Below, piece after piece: positions 1-9,982 of a DNA stretch of 64,000 bases. Positions within the stretch are counted from its first letter, which is position 1. Each line of letters begins with the position of its first letter. Source of the stretch: Nocardioides eburneiflavus. GTDB taxonomy: Bacteria > Actinomycetota > Actinomycetes > Propionibacteriales > Nocardioidaceae. The translations under genes and the position numbers were made by a program. The DNA lies in the NCBI RefSeq assembly GCF_004785795.1, contig NZ_SRRO01000001.1, forward strand, positions 1,116,001-1,180,000, given 5' to 3'. The notes under the pieces are model-generated. The model searched no databases. It saw only the letters and a program-made list of their open reading frames with translations, and was not told the origin of the DNA.

Positions 1-879
1 GCCCGTGGAGCCGAGCGCGCGGTAGTCCATCAGCTCGACCTCGACCCGGTTGGCGAACCCCGCGGCCGCGATGCGCTCCTCGGCCAGCTCGAGCTGCTCG
101 ACCGAGAGGGTGATGGTGTGGACGTGGGCCCCGCGGCGGGCGGCTCGGACGGCCAGCTCCCCCCAGCCGGTGCCGATCTCGAGCACACGGGTGCCCTCGG
201 TGACGCCGGCCTGGTCGAGCATCCGCTCGATCTTGCGGCCCTGCGCCTCGGCGAGGTCGGGGCCGTGGCGACGCGGGTCGTCGTGGTCGACCGGCTCCGG
301 CGTGGTCGCGACCAGGTGCTCGGCCACCGACCCCGGGCCTGCGGGCGCCGCGTGCTGCGTGGTGTCGAAGAGGGCCGAGGAGTAGCTCAGCGTCTCGTCG
401 AGGAAGAGCCGGAAGAGGTCGTTGGAGAGGTCGTAGTGGTGGGAGATGTTGGCCTGGCTGTTGTCCTCGGTGCTGCGGTGGTGGCTGGGCAGCCGGGGCG
501 TCACCAGGGCGCGCAGGTGCTGGAGGGGCTCCGGGATCAGCGTGGCCATCCGGGCAGCGGGCACGGTCAGGAAGCCCGCGAGGTCCTCGGCGTCCCAGGC
601 GCCGGTCAGGTAGGCCTCGCCGAAGCCGATCAGGCCCGCGCGACCGACGCGGGCGTAGAACTCGTCGGGGCGGTGCAGGCGCATCACCGGGCCGCCCTGG
701 CCCAAGCGCCGACCGGTGGGCTCCTCCACCACGGTGATGGCCAGCCGTGACACCGCGGCGTGGAACAGGCGCTTGGCCACGGCCGCCGAGACCGCGGTGC
801 GCGGTCCGACGGTGACGGGCTCGAGCGGGGGCATGCCCTGGGTGCGGGCGGTGGCAGGTCGGTCCTTCTCGATGGTCAT
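1..879 (-). CDS. cyclopropane-fatty-acyl-phospholipid synthase (UfaA1-like), 3' end outside window
   Basis: SAM-dependent enzyme of the CFA/mycolic-acid cyclopropane synthase family, which adds a methylene or methyl carbon to cis double bonds of membrane lipid acyl chains. The gene runs off the left edge, leaving about 293 N-terminal codons. Visible are the family motif HHYDLSNDLF (residues 147-156), followed by FLDETLSYSSALF, and the SAM-binding motif VLEIGTGWGELA from about residue 232. The ATG at 879 overlaps the TGA of the upstream oxidoreductase (ATGA), so translation is probably coupled. From memory, the M. tuberculosis sigK locus carries a CFA-type gene (ufaA1) beside DUF1365 and FAD-oxidoreductase genes, so this is the conserved sigK neighbourhood. 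The exact lipid substrate cannot be read from sequence. Confidence 0.93.
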   Translation of the reverse strand, partial: MTIEKDRPATARTQGMPPLEPVTVGPRTAVSAAVAKRLFHAAVSRLAITVVEEPTGRRLGQGGPVMRLHRPDEFYARVGRAGLIGFGEAYLTGAWDAEDLAGFLTVPAARMATLIPEPLQHLRALVTPRLPSHHRSTEDNSQANISHHYDLSNDLFRLFLDETLSYSSALFDTTQHAAPAGPGSVAEHLVATTPEPVDHDDPRRHGPDLAEAQGRKIERMLDQAGVTEGTRVLEIGTGWGELAVRAARRGAHVHTITLSVEQLELAEERIAAAGFANRVEVELMDYRALGSTG

Positions 880-2996
880 CTCACGCCCTCCTGGCGGTGG
901 CGGGGTCGCGGTCGGATCGGCAGGCGCCGGGCCCACAGCCAGATGCCGTGCGCCCGGATCAGCGCGCTGCCGCGCAGCGCGGCGCCGAGGGTCCTGCGGA
1001 CGGGGATGTCGGTGCGGGTGCCGGTGAGGCTCGCGCTGAACGGGGCCTTCCCGTGGGCGTCGCCGTCGTGCCCGCGCAGCGTGACCGCCACGTGGAGGCG
1101 GTCGGTCGGCAGCGGCACCGCAACGTCGTACGAGCCGTCGACGCCGTGGAACGGGGACACGTACATCGCCTTGTCGGCCTGCGCGCGGCCCTGCTCGTCG
1201 GGGTGGACGAGGTAGGCGTGGCGGTCGCCGTAGGTGTTGTGCACCTCGACGACGACACCGGCCTGTCGCCCCGCGTCGTCGAAGCACCAGAACACGCTGA
1301 TCGGGTTGAAGCAGTGGCCGAGCGAGCGCGGGTGCGCGGCCATCAGGATCGTGCCGGGGCGGTCGCCGTCGCCCAGCGAGACGCCGTTGTCGGCGAGGAA
1401 CGCCTCGACGTTGCCGCGCAGGCTGCGCTCGGGCGAGCCGAGGTGGTCGCGGGCCTCGAAGCGTGCGAGGAAGCCGTGGTCGGGCAGGTGGTCGAGGTCG
1501 ACCAACCAGAACGTCGAGCGGTGCTCGAAGCTGCGGCGGAAGGGCGCGCGACGGGTGTGGCGGATCGTGGTCTCGAAGCGGCCGGGCCGCGGCAGCACCG
1601 CCGTGGTGCGCGCCCACGGGAGGCCGAGGCGGGTGGCCGCGGCGAGGCCGGAGCGCGCGCCGTCCTCGTGGAAGCCCCAACCGTGGTAGGCCCCGGCGAA
1701 GGCGATCCGGTCGGTGTCGATCTCGGGCAGGCGACGCTGCGCGGCGACCGACTCCGGGGTGTAGAGCGGGTGCTCGTACTCCATCCGGTCGATGACCGTC
1801 GCCGGGTCGACGAGGTCCTCCCCACCGAGGGTGACCAGGTAGTGGGTGTCGGTGGGCAGGCGCTGGAGGCGGGTCAGGTCGTAGGTGACCGTGACCCCGC
1901 CGCTGCCGGACGCACCTGGCGCACCGGTCGCGCCGGGTTTCGGGACGCGTCGATCGTCCCCTCGCGAGCTCGGGTGCGATCCGACGCTCCTCAACCTCCC
2001 CGCCTGGGTCTGCGACTTCGCAAGCTCCGTCGCAGGGCGGTGAAAGTTCCACGAGGCCCGCGCGTCCGGTGCCGACGGCAGGAGCGAGACGTCGGTGTGG
2101 AGCAGGGCCGGGTTGCTGCTGTAGGGCAGCGCGGAGAGCACCTCGCGCTGGAGGTCGGTCGGCGCCTCGAGCATGGCGAGGGCGTGGGAGGGGTGGGTCG
2201 CGACGACGACCGCGTCGAAGCGGGTCGTGGCGCCGCTGCCGTCGGTGACCTCGACGCCGTCGGCGAGCTCGCGCACCGAGGTCACCTTGGTCTCGAGTCG
2301 TACGTCGTGGAGGCCGGCGGCCACCTTCGCGACGTACGTACCGGACCCGCCCGTGACGGTGCGCCACTGCGGGGAGCCGAAGACGCCGAGCATGCCGTGG
2401 TGCTCGAGGAAGGTGAAGAGGTAGCGCGCGGGGTAGTCGAGCGACGCGGCCGGGTCGCACGACCACACGGCCGCGACGAGCGGCTCCATGAAGTGGCGCA
2501 CGAAGCCCGGCGAGAAGCCGCCCGCGGCGAGGAAGTCGCGCAACGTCCGGTCGTCGGTCGTGGCGGGCGTGCCCAGGAGCGCCCGGGCCTGTCGGTGGAA
2601 CCGCGGGATCTCCAGCAGCATCCGCCAGTGCTCGCGCGAGCGCAGCGAGGAGGGCTGGGCGAACAGCCCGCGCGGCCCGAGCGCGCCGGCGTACTCGAGG
2701 CCGGTGCCGGCGTCGCTCACCGACAGCGACATCTCCGAGGGCTGCGTCTCGACGCCGAGCTCGGCGAAGAGCCGCAGGAGGGTCGGGTACGTGCGACGGT
2801 TGTGCACGATGAACCCGGTGTCGATGGCCAGCTCGCCGTCGGGCGTCTCGACCCGGTGCGTGTCGGCGTGGCCGCCGAGGCGGTCGTCGGCCTCGTACAG
2901 CGTGACGTGCGCGGTGCGCGAGGCGATCCACGCAGCGGTCAACCCCGCAACGCCCGAGCCGACGACGGCCACCGTGCGTTGCGGAGGTCGGGTCAT
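876..2996 (-). CDS. FAD-dependent oxidoreductase fused to DUF1365 domain
   Basis: A 706-residue two-domain protein. Residues 1 to about 460 are an NAD(P)/FAD-binding oxidoreductase (COG2907 type) with the dinucleotide motif VVGSGVAGLTAA near residue 11 and GGHADTHRVE. From about 463 to the end is a complete DUF1365 domain, including HPRSLGHCFNPISVFWCF and the KAMYVSPFHGVDGSY region. In mycobacteria the two parts are separate neighbouring genes (Rv0449c and Rv0448c, from memory), so this looks like a fusion of adjacent partners, presumably acting with the cyclopropane synthase on acyl-chain modification. The real chemistry is unknown. Residues of roughly 322-354 are a low-complexity insertion encoded by a palindromic repeat (1936-2034), splitting the expected ASWNFHRP and VTYDLTRLQ segments. 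ATGA overlaps join it to genes on both sides. Confidence 0.9.
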   Translation of the reverse strand: MTRPPQRTVAVVGSGVAGLTAAWIASRTAHVTLYEADDRLGGHADTHRVETPDGELAIDTGFIVHNRRTYPTLLRLFAELGVETQPSEMSLSVSDAGTGLEYAGALGPRGLFAQPSSLRSREHWRMLLEIPRFHRQARALLGTPATTDDRTLRDFLAAGGFSPGFVRHFMEPLVAAVWSCDPAASLDYPARYLFTFLEHHGMLGVFGSPQWRTVTGGSGTYVAKVAAGLHDVRLETKVTSVRELADGVEVTDGSGATTRFDAVVVATHPSHALAMLEAPTDLQREVLSALPYSSNPALLHTDVSLLPSAPDARASWNFHRPATELAKSQTQAGRLRSVGSHPSSRGDDRRVPKPGATGAPGASGSGGVTVTYDLTRLQRLPTDTHYLVTLGGEDLVDPATVIDRMEYEHPLYTPESVAAQRRLPEIDTDRIAFAGAYHGWGFHEDGARSGLAAATRLGLPWARTTAVLPRPGRFETTIRHTRRAPFRRSFEHRSTFWLVDLDHLPDHGFLARFEARDHLGSPERSLRGNVEAFLADNGVSLGDGDRPGTILMAAHPRSLGHCFNPISVFWCFDDAGRQAGVVVEVHNTYGDRHAYLVHPDEQGRAQADKAMYVSPFHGVDGSYDVAVPLPTDRLHVAVTLRGHDGDAHGKAPFSASLTGTRTDIPVRRTLGAALRGSALIRAHGIWLWARRLPIRPRPRHRQEGVR
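1936..2034. repeat. palindromic repeat inserted in frame within the FAD/DUF1365 gene
   Basis: It starts GGTTTCGGGACGCGTCG and reaches GACGCTCCTCAACCTCCC at about 2000, the ends of the interspersed palindrome family seen between genes. A second hairpin follows, TGCGAC (2011-2016) pairing with GTCGCA (2029-2034). It encodes the residue 322-354 insert. Confidence 0.6.
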
Positions 2997-3739
2997 GTCG
3001 CCTCCGTCAGGTCGAACAGGGCGATCGGGTCGGTGGTGGGCTGGTCCGAGCCGCCGTCGGGCTCGACCGTGATGCCCACGGCGATGGCCTCGGCCGCGGA
3101 CCCGTCGAGCACCACGGTCTGGTCGGGATCGTCAGGCATCAGCCCTGCCGGGACCATGTCCTCGTCGGGCGTCTGGAACCACAGCTCGTAGTCCTTGCCC
3201 TCGGGGGCGGGGACCATGTCCTCGGTGGTGATGACGGCCTTGTCCTGCGACTTCGACCGGACGACGGTCGCGCGGCCGGCCTCGCCGAGGTCGAGGAAGA
3301 CCTCCTCGGCGTCGGGAGCCTGGAGCACCTGCTCGGCAGCCGTCAGCCGCGGGGCGTCGTTGTCGTCAGCCCAGGGGGCGACGATCATCGCGCCGAGACC
3401 GACGAAGATCGCGAGCGCAGCCGCAACCAGAAAGGGCGCCCAGCCTCGCCGCCCGGCCGACTGCTCGGAGCGGGCAGGAGCGGCCACGGGGGCAGCGGTG
3501 ACCTCGGGTGCGAGGGGACGGACCTGGGAGATACCGGAGAGCACGGAGTCGCGCAGCGACGCAGGGGGTGGGACGGCGACGGTCTCGGAGAGCAGCGCCG
3601 CGGTCTCGCGGAGCTCGGCCACCTCGGCCCGGCAGTCGTCGCACTGGGCGAGGTGCTGCTCGAACCTGGCTCGCTCGAGCTCGTCGAGGGCGTCCATGGC
3701 GTAGGCGCCCGTGAGCTTGTGCGGATCAAGGTCGCTCAT
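2993..3739 (-). CDS. rskA: anti-sigma-K factor RskA
   Basis: Membrane anti-sigma factor of 248 residues that should hold SigK inactive until proteolysis releases it. The N-terminal cytoplasmic part has the zinc-finger-like anti-sigma signature HLAQCDDCRAEV (HxxxCxxC). A single transmembrane helix follows (GWAPFLVAAALAIFVGLGAMIVAPWA), then an RskA-type extracytoplasmic domain with typical KDYELWFQ and PDQTVVLDG segments. The reading frame is open further upstream, but the start is set at the ATG at 3739 because it overlaps the sigK stop as ATGA and begins with the family-typical DLDPHKLTGAYAMDALDE. It overlaps the next gene by ATGA too. The pair is the classic sigma/anti-sigma couple and should be co-expressed with the oxidoreductase and cyclopropane synthase. 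Confidence 0.94.
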   Translation of the reverse strand: MSDLDPHKLTGAYAMDALDELERARFEQHLAQCDDCRAEVAELRETAALLSETVAVPPPASLRDSVLSGISQVRPLAPEVTAAPVAAPARSEQSAGRRGWAPFLVAAALAIFVGLGAMIVAPWADDNDAPRLTAAEQVLQAPDAEEVFLDLGEAGRATVVRSKSQDKAVITTEDMVPAPEGKDYELWFQTPDEDMVPAGLMPDDPDQTVVLDGSAAEAIAVGITVEPDGGSDQPTTDPIALFDLTEAT

Positions 3740-4350
3740 GACGCAACTCCCATCAGGTCTCGCAGGCGGATCAGTCCGTCGCGTATTCGTGTCTTCGCAG
3801 TGCCCAACGGGACGTCGAGCAGGGTGGCGACCTCGGTGTGGGTGTAACCGCCGAAGTAGGTGAGCTCGACGGCGCGGCGCTGGACGTCGGTGAGGGTGGC
3901 GACCGCGCTGCGGACGCGGGCTGCGTCGAGCGAGGCGTGAGCGGCCTCGGCGGTCTGGTCGTGGTCGGACGGTGCCGTCTCGCGGTTCCACGTCTCGTCG
4001 CGGGCCGACGCGGCCTCGACCGAGCGGACCCGGTCGACGGCCTTGCGGTGGACGATCGTGAGCAGCCAGCCGGCAGCGCTGCCGCGTGCGGGGTCGAACC
4101 GGGTGCTGGAGCGCCAGGCGTCGAGGTAGGCCTCCTGGGTGACCTCCTCGGCGTGCGCCGGGTTGCGCACCACGCGGAGCGCGAGGCCGTACGCCCGCGC
4201 CGAGGTCGCGTCGTAGAAGGCGGCGAACGCTGCCTCGTCGCCGAGGGCCGACCGGTGCAGCAGGTCGGCGAGCCGGTGGGAGTCGCCCCCGGACGGGGCG
4301 CCCTCGGGCGCCCCGTCCGGTACGGGCCTCACGTGGTCCACGTCAGTCAT
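3736..4350 (-). CDS. sigK: RNA polymerase sigma factor SigK
   Basis: Group 4 (ECF) sigma factor of 204 residues. Region 2 is recognisable (FAAFYDATSARAYGLALRVV, then AEEVTQEAYLDAW) and region 4 has ELTYFGGYTHTEVATLLDVPLGTAKTRIRDGL. The neighbours fix the subfamily: rskA directly downstream, a fasciclin lipoprotein 25 bp upstream, and the oxidoreductase/DUF1365/CFA set behind, as around mycobacterial sigK. In mycobacteria SigK drives the secreted fasciclin antigens MPT70 and MPT83. Expression is probably autoregulated through the SigK-like promoter in front of the fasciclin gene. A CACACT six bases before the ATG could also serve as a weak leaderless -10. Confidence 0.95.
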   Translation of the reverse strand: MTDVDHVRPVPDGAPEGAPSGGDSHRLADLLHRSALGDEAAFAAFYDATSARAYGLALRVVRNPAHAEEVTQEAYLDAWRSSTRFDPARGSAAGWLLTIVHRKAVDRVRSVEAASARDETWNRETAPSDHDQTAEAAHASLDAARVRSAVATLTDVQRRAVELTYFGGYTHTEVATLLDVPLGTAKTRIRDGLIRLRDLMGVAS

Positions 4351-4375
4351 CCTTGCAGTGTGTCGGGGAGGCCGA

Positions 4376-5035
4376 TCACATCTGCGGCATCAGGACCTGG
4401 TCGACCACGTACACGGTCGCGTTGGCGGTCTGCACGTTGCCGCACACGACGCTGGCCTCGCCGATCGTGAAGTCCTCACCCTCGCCCTCGACCGTCAGCA
4501 TGTCGCCGGCCAGGGTCTCGTGCTCGGCCGCGACGTCCTCGGGGCTGAGGCGCTCGCCGACCACGTGGTGGGTGAGGACCGTGGTGAGGGCCTCCTTGTC
4601 GGCGAGGAGCGCGTTGAGGTCCTTCTTCGGGATCGCGGCGAACGCGTCGTCGGTCGGGGCGAACACGGTGAGCGCCTCGGCGGAGTTCAGCGTGTCGACC
4701 AGGCCGGCCTCGCCCACGGCGGCGACGAGCGTCTTGAGGAGCGGGTTGTTGGAGGCGGCGGTGGCGACCGGGTCGTCCGCCATGCCCTCGACGGAGCCCT
4801 CACCGGAGGTGGGGACGCCGGCGCAGCCGGGGCCGAACGGAGCGTCGGCGGCCATCGGCTCCTCGGACTCCATGGGCTCCTCTGCGGGCTCCTCAGTGGG
4901 CTCGGAGGTCTCCGAGGTGGTGGCCTCGGCGGCGCTGTCGGTGTCGCTCTCGCTGCCACAGGCGGCCAGACCCATCGACGCGGTCAGCGCGAGGGCGGCG
5001 AGGCCCATGGTGCGGGTGCGGAGCAGGGTGTTCAT
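4376..5035 (-). CDS. fasciclin (FAS1) domain lipoprotein, MPT70/MPT83-like
   Basis: Secreted lipoprotein of 219 residues. The N-terminus has a hydrophobic signal and lipobox MGLAAC with the acylated Cys at about residue 26. An acidic Ser/Thr/Glu-rich linker follows (SEPTEEPAEEP), then one FAS1 domain from about residue 72 with the hallmark ALTVFAPTDDAFAAIPK and the H-box-like LTHHVVGERLSPED. FAS1 domains mediate cell-surface adhesion and protein contacts. The closest well-known relatives are the SigK-dependent mycobacterial antigens MPT70 and MPT83. The gene is 25 bp upstream of sigK on the same strand and has a CCATCC-N15-CCGAAC promoter-like element 55 bp before its ATG, so it is the prime predicted SigK target. 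Confidence 0.93.
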   Translation of the reverse strand: MNTLLRTRTMGLAALALTASMGLAACGSESDTDSAAEATTSETSEPTEEPAEEPMESEEPMAADAPFGPGCAGVPTSGEGSVEGMADDPVATAASNNPLLKTLVAAVGEAGLVDTLNSAEALTVFAPTDDAFAAIPKKDLNALLADKEALTTVLTHHVVGERLSPEDVAAEHETLAGDMLTVEGEGEDFTIGEASVVCGNVQTANATVYVVDQVLMPQM

Positions 5036-5089
5036 GGCGTTGCCTTTCGGTTGGAACCAGGGGGGCCGTGAGGCCCGCTGTCGAGAGGT

Positions 5090-5116
5090 GTTCGGGGTGG
5101 TGCGGGGGGTGGATGG
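5090..5116 (-). promoter_or_regulatory. SigK-type promoter of fasciclin lipoprotein gene
   Basis: On the minus strand: CCATCC (5116-5111), 15-bp spacer, CCGAAC (5095-5090), 55 bp before the ATG. Mycobacterial SigK promoters are described, from memory, as CCATCC and CCGAAT with about 16 bp between. One mismatch and a slightly short spacer. Confidence 0.6.
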
Positions 5117-5201
5117 GTGATCTCGCGAAAAACTTTGGACAATCCTTGGACGGACGCCGGGCGTGCCGCCCGACGACGGGAGCCGTACGGGGAGCTGCGG
5201 C

Positions 5202-6743
5202 TCAGGTGATGGACACCGAGATCTCCTGCAGGCCGCTCGAGCCCTCGGGGAACGGCGTCATCCGTACGTCGGTCTGCACGTCGCCGTCCTTGTTGGTGGC
5301 GCGGCACGCGATGAAGTGCTGGCCCGGCTCGGCGTCCCACTCGACGTACCACTGGCGCCAGTAGTCGTCGGAGACCTGGGGTCCGAGCTCCGCGGGACGC
5401 CAGGCCTCGCCGTCGATGCGGACCTCGACCTTGTCGATGCCCGAGCCCTGGGCCCAGGCGATCCCGCCGACGACGACGGTGCCGGCCGGTGTCTGCGAGA
5501 GCCCCTTCGGGGTGTCGACGCGGCTCGAGAGCTTGATCGGGGCGTCAGTCGCCCAGTCCCGCTCGGTCCAGTAGGCCTGCTCGGCGTCGTAGGTCGTCAG
5601 GGTCATCCGGGTGATCCACTTGCAGGCGCTGACGAACCCGTAGAGGCCGGGCACGACCATCCGCGCCGGGAAGCCGTTGGCACGCGGCAGCGGGCCACCG
5701 TTCATGCCGATGGCGATCATCGCGTCGCGCCCGTCGAGCGCCACGTCCAGCGGGGTGGAGATGGTCATGCCGTCCACGTCGGTGGAGAGGATCTGGTCGG
5801 CGTTGGTCGAGTCGATGCCGGCGCGGGCGAGGACGTCCGCGAGCGGCACGCCCAGCCAGCGGGCGCCTCCGACGTAGGGCCCGCCCACCTCGTTGGACAC
5901 GCAGGTGAGGGTGATGTCGCGCTCGACGATGTCCATCGCGGCGAGGTCGTCGAAGGTCAGGGTGACCTCCTGGTCGACGTCGCCGTCGATGGTGAGCGTC
6001 CACGAGTCGACGTCGACGGTGGGCAGCGTCAGGCGTGTGTCGACGCGGTAGAAGTCCGCGGTCGGGGTGCGCAGCGGCGTGATGCCGTCGTACGTCTCCT
6101 CCAGACCGGCGGGGAAGGGCGACGCGGGGTCGGTGGCGACCGGCAGGGCGACGTCGGTCCCGCCGAGGCGGTAGGACGTCACCCAGCGGCCGAGCGCCCC
6201 CATGGCGACTGCGGCCGCGGCGAGACCGCCGGTGGCCAGCACGACCCCGCGTCGGGTCGGGCCGTCGACCCCCGGCGACGGCTCCGTGGCAGCCCGGTCG
6301 TCGACGCGGTGCAGCCACCACAGCGAGGTGGCAGCGACAACGGCGGCGACGAGGGCGGGAAGGAGGTCCAGCGGCCCGGCACCCGGGCGCAGGACGGCGA
6401 GCACGCCGGCGAGGCCGGCGAGACCCACCACGACCAGCAGGCCGGGGGTCTCCCGGCGTGCCGTGAGGATGCCGGCGAGCGCCGACAGCAGCAGCACGAC
6501 GACCGTCACGGTCCCGATCAGGACCAGCTTGTCGGCGCTGCCGAACTGCCGGATCGCCCACTCCTTGAGCGGGGTCGGGGTGAGGTCGATGACCGTCGAG
6601 CCGACCGCCAGCACGGGGGACGCGGCGGGGACGGTGAGGGCCGCGACCAGGTGCGCGGCCGCCAGGCCGACGAGGGTGGCGAGCACGCCGTACGCCGCGT
6701 GGCGCCACGTGCGCCGCCGGGACCGTTGGTCGGTGGTGTGCAT
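5202..6743 (-). CDS. membrane-anchored molybdopterin-dependent oxidoreductase (sulfite-oxidase fold)
   Basis: The protein of 513 residues has about four N-terminal transmembrane helices (from HAAYGVLATLVGLAAAHLVAA onward), a fifth hydrophobic, RR-preceded segment (RRGVVLATGGLAAAAVAMGALGR), and a sulfite-oxidase-type molybdenum-cofactor domain. The conserved molybdenum-ligand cysteine is in ITLTCVSNEVGGPYVGGARW, followed by the C-terminal Mo-co dimerisation domain (VVVGGIAWAQGSGIDKVEVRIDGE...). The catalytic domain should face the cell exterior. The substrate is not evident. An open frame extends upstream to 6815, but that start would overlap the divergent enoyl-CoA hydratase, so the ATG at 6743 is preferred. 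It lies upstream of the fasciclin gene on the same strand, with 166 bp between them holding that gene's own promoter. Confidence 0.9.
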   Translation of the reverse strand: MHTTDQRSRRRTWRHAAYGVLATLVGLAAAHLVAALTVPAASPVLAVGSTVIDLTPTPLKEWAIRQFGSADKLVLIGTVTVVVLLLSALAGILTARRETPGLLVVVGLAGLAGVLAVLRPGAGPLDLLPALVAAVVAATSLWWLHRVDDRAATEPSPGVDGPTRRGVVLATGGLAAAAVAMGALGRWVTSYRLGGTDVALPVATDPASPFPAGLEETYDGITPLRTPTADFYRVDTRLTLPTVDVDSWTLTIDGDVDQEVTLTFDDLAAMDIVERDITLTCVSNEVGGPYVGGARWLGVPLADVLARAGIDSTNADQILSTDVDGMTISTPLDVALDGRDAMIAIGMNGGPLPRANGFPARMVVPGLYGFVSACKWITRMTLTTYDAEQAYWTERDWATDAPIKLSSRVDTPKGLSQTPAGTVVVGGIAWAQGSGIDKVEVRIDGEAWRPAELGPQVSDDYWRQWYVEWDAEPGQHFIACRATNKDGDVQTDVRMTPFPEGSSGLQEISVSIT

Positions 6744-6813
6744 GGGAGCAGTTCGGAGCGGTGGGCCGTACGGATGGCCCCGCGGACGGGCCGCGGTGCG
6801 GCAGGATGCCGCC

Positions 6814-7572
6814 ATGACCGACGCCCCCGCCGAGCTCGTCCACTACGCCGTGACCGACGCCGTCGCCACGATCACCCTCGACAGCCCCGCCAACCGCAAC
6901 GCGCTGAGCCGGCAGCTCGTCACCGAGCTGTTCGGGCACCTCGAGCGCGCCGGCGCCGACGACGCCGTACGCGTGGTGCTGGTCGAGAGCTCCGGCAAGG
7001 TCTTCTGCTCCGGGGCAGACCTCGCCGAGGCGACGACCGAGGGCATGGAGGTCGGTGCGCGTCGCATCGTCGACCTGCAGCGACTGATCGCCACGCTGGA
7101 CAAGCCCGTGGTGACCAAGAACCTCGGCGCCGTCCGCGCCGGTGGCATCGGCATCATCGCCGCGGCAGACGTCGCGATCTGCGCCGAGGGCGCGACCTTC
7201 GCGCTGACCGAGGTCAAGCTCGGCCTCGCTGCGGCGATCATCAGCCTCACCGTGCACCATCGGATGAGCCCGCGCGCGGCCGCGCTGACCACGCTCGGCG
7301 GCGAGGTGTTCAGCGGGACCGAGGCGGCGGCGTACGGGCTCGTCACCAAGGCTGTGCCGGCGGAGGAGCTCGACGCCGAGGTGGCCGCGACCTGCGCGAG
7401 CCTGGCCACCGGCGCGGCGCAGGGGCTGCGCGAGTCCAAGCGGATCCTCAACCGCGACCTCGTGGCACGCATCGACGCGCTGGGCGAGGAGATGGCCGCG
7501 ACCAGCGCCCGGCTGTTCGCCTCGGACGAGGCGCGCGAGGCCATGACGGCCTTCCTCTCCCGCGGGAGGTAG
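6814..7572 (+). CDS. enoyl-CoA hydratase/isomerase family protein
   Basis: Crotonase-fold protein of 252 residues, expected to act on acyl-CoA thioesters in the cytoplasm. The oxyanion-hole segments are present (KVFCSGADLAE and GAVRAGGIGIIAAAD), as is TEVKLGL, carrying the glutamate equivalent to rat Glu164. The position matching Glu144 (GGGCEL in the rat enzyme) is instead a Gly in GGIGII, so only one of the two classical hydratase glutamates remains and the reaction may not be simple hydration. It is divergent from the molybdopterin oxidoreductase. CAGGAT lies exactly six bases before the ATG, a near match to the leaderless -10 pattern seen elsewhere in the window. Confidence 0.92.
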   Translation: MTDAPAELVHYAVTDAVATITLDSPANRNALSRQLVTELFGHLERAGADDAVRVVLVESSGKVFCSGADLAEATTEGMEVGARRIVDLQRLIATLDKPVVTKNLGAVRAGGIGIIAAADVAICAEGATFALTEVKLGLAAAIISLTVHHRMSPRAAALTTLGGEVFSGTEAAAYGLVTKAVPAEELDAEVAATCASLATGAAQGLRESKRILNRDLVARIDALGEEMAATSARLFASDEAREAMTAFLSRGR

Positions 7573-7701
7573 CCGGTCGCGGCGGTCCACGGTTGTCCCA
7601 CAAGTCGGCAGCGGAGCGGGTGCGCCGGTACGCTTGCGGGTCTGCCCGGGAGCGTTGGGGCAGTTCATCGAGGGACGTCATCGGGGGATGAGGAGCGGGA
7701 G

Positions 7702-9879
<2,178 letters not shown>

Positions 9880-9982
9880 GGTCCGCCCCGGGGTGCGGCC
9901 GTCGGTGGCAGCCCGTACCCTTCTGGGCTCACGTCCTCGGTCCCACCACTCCGCCAGCCCACGTCCCGGGAGGGTCATCTCC

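Noticed and set aside
5163..7691. 842-codon plus-strand ORF across the molybdopterin and hydratase genes
   Set aside because: Antisense to a clear molybdopterin oxidoreductase and out of frame with a clear hydratase; Arg/Gly/Asp-rich low-complexity translation typical of GC-rich shadows.
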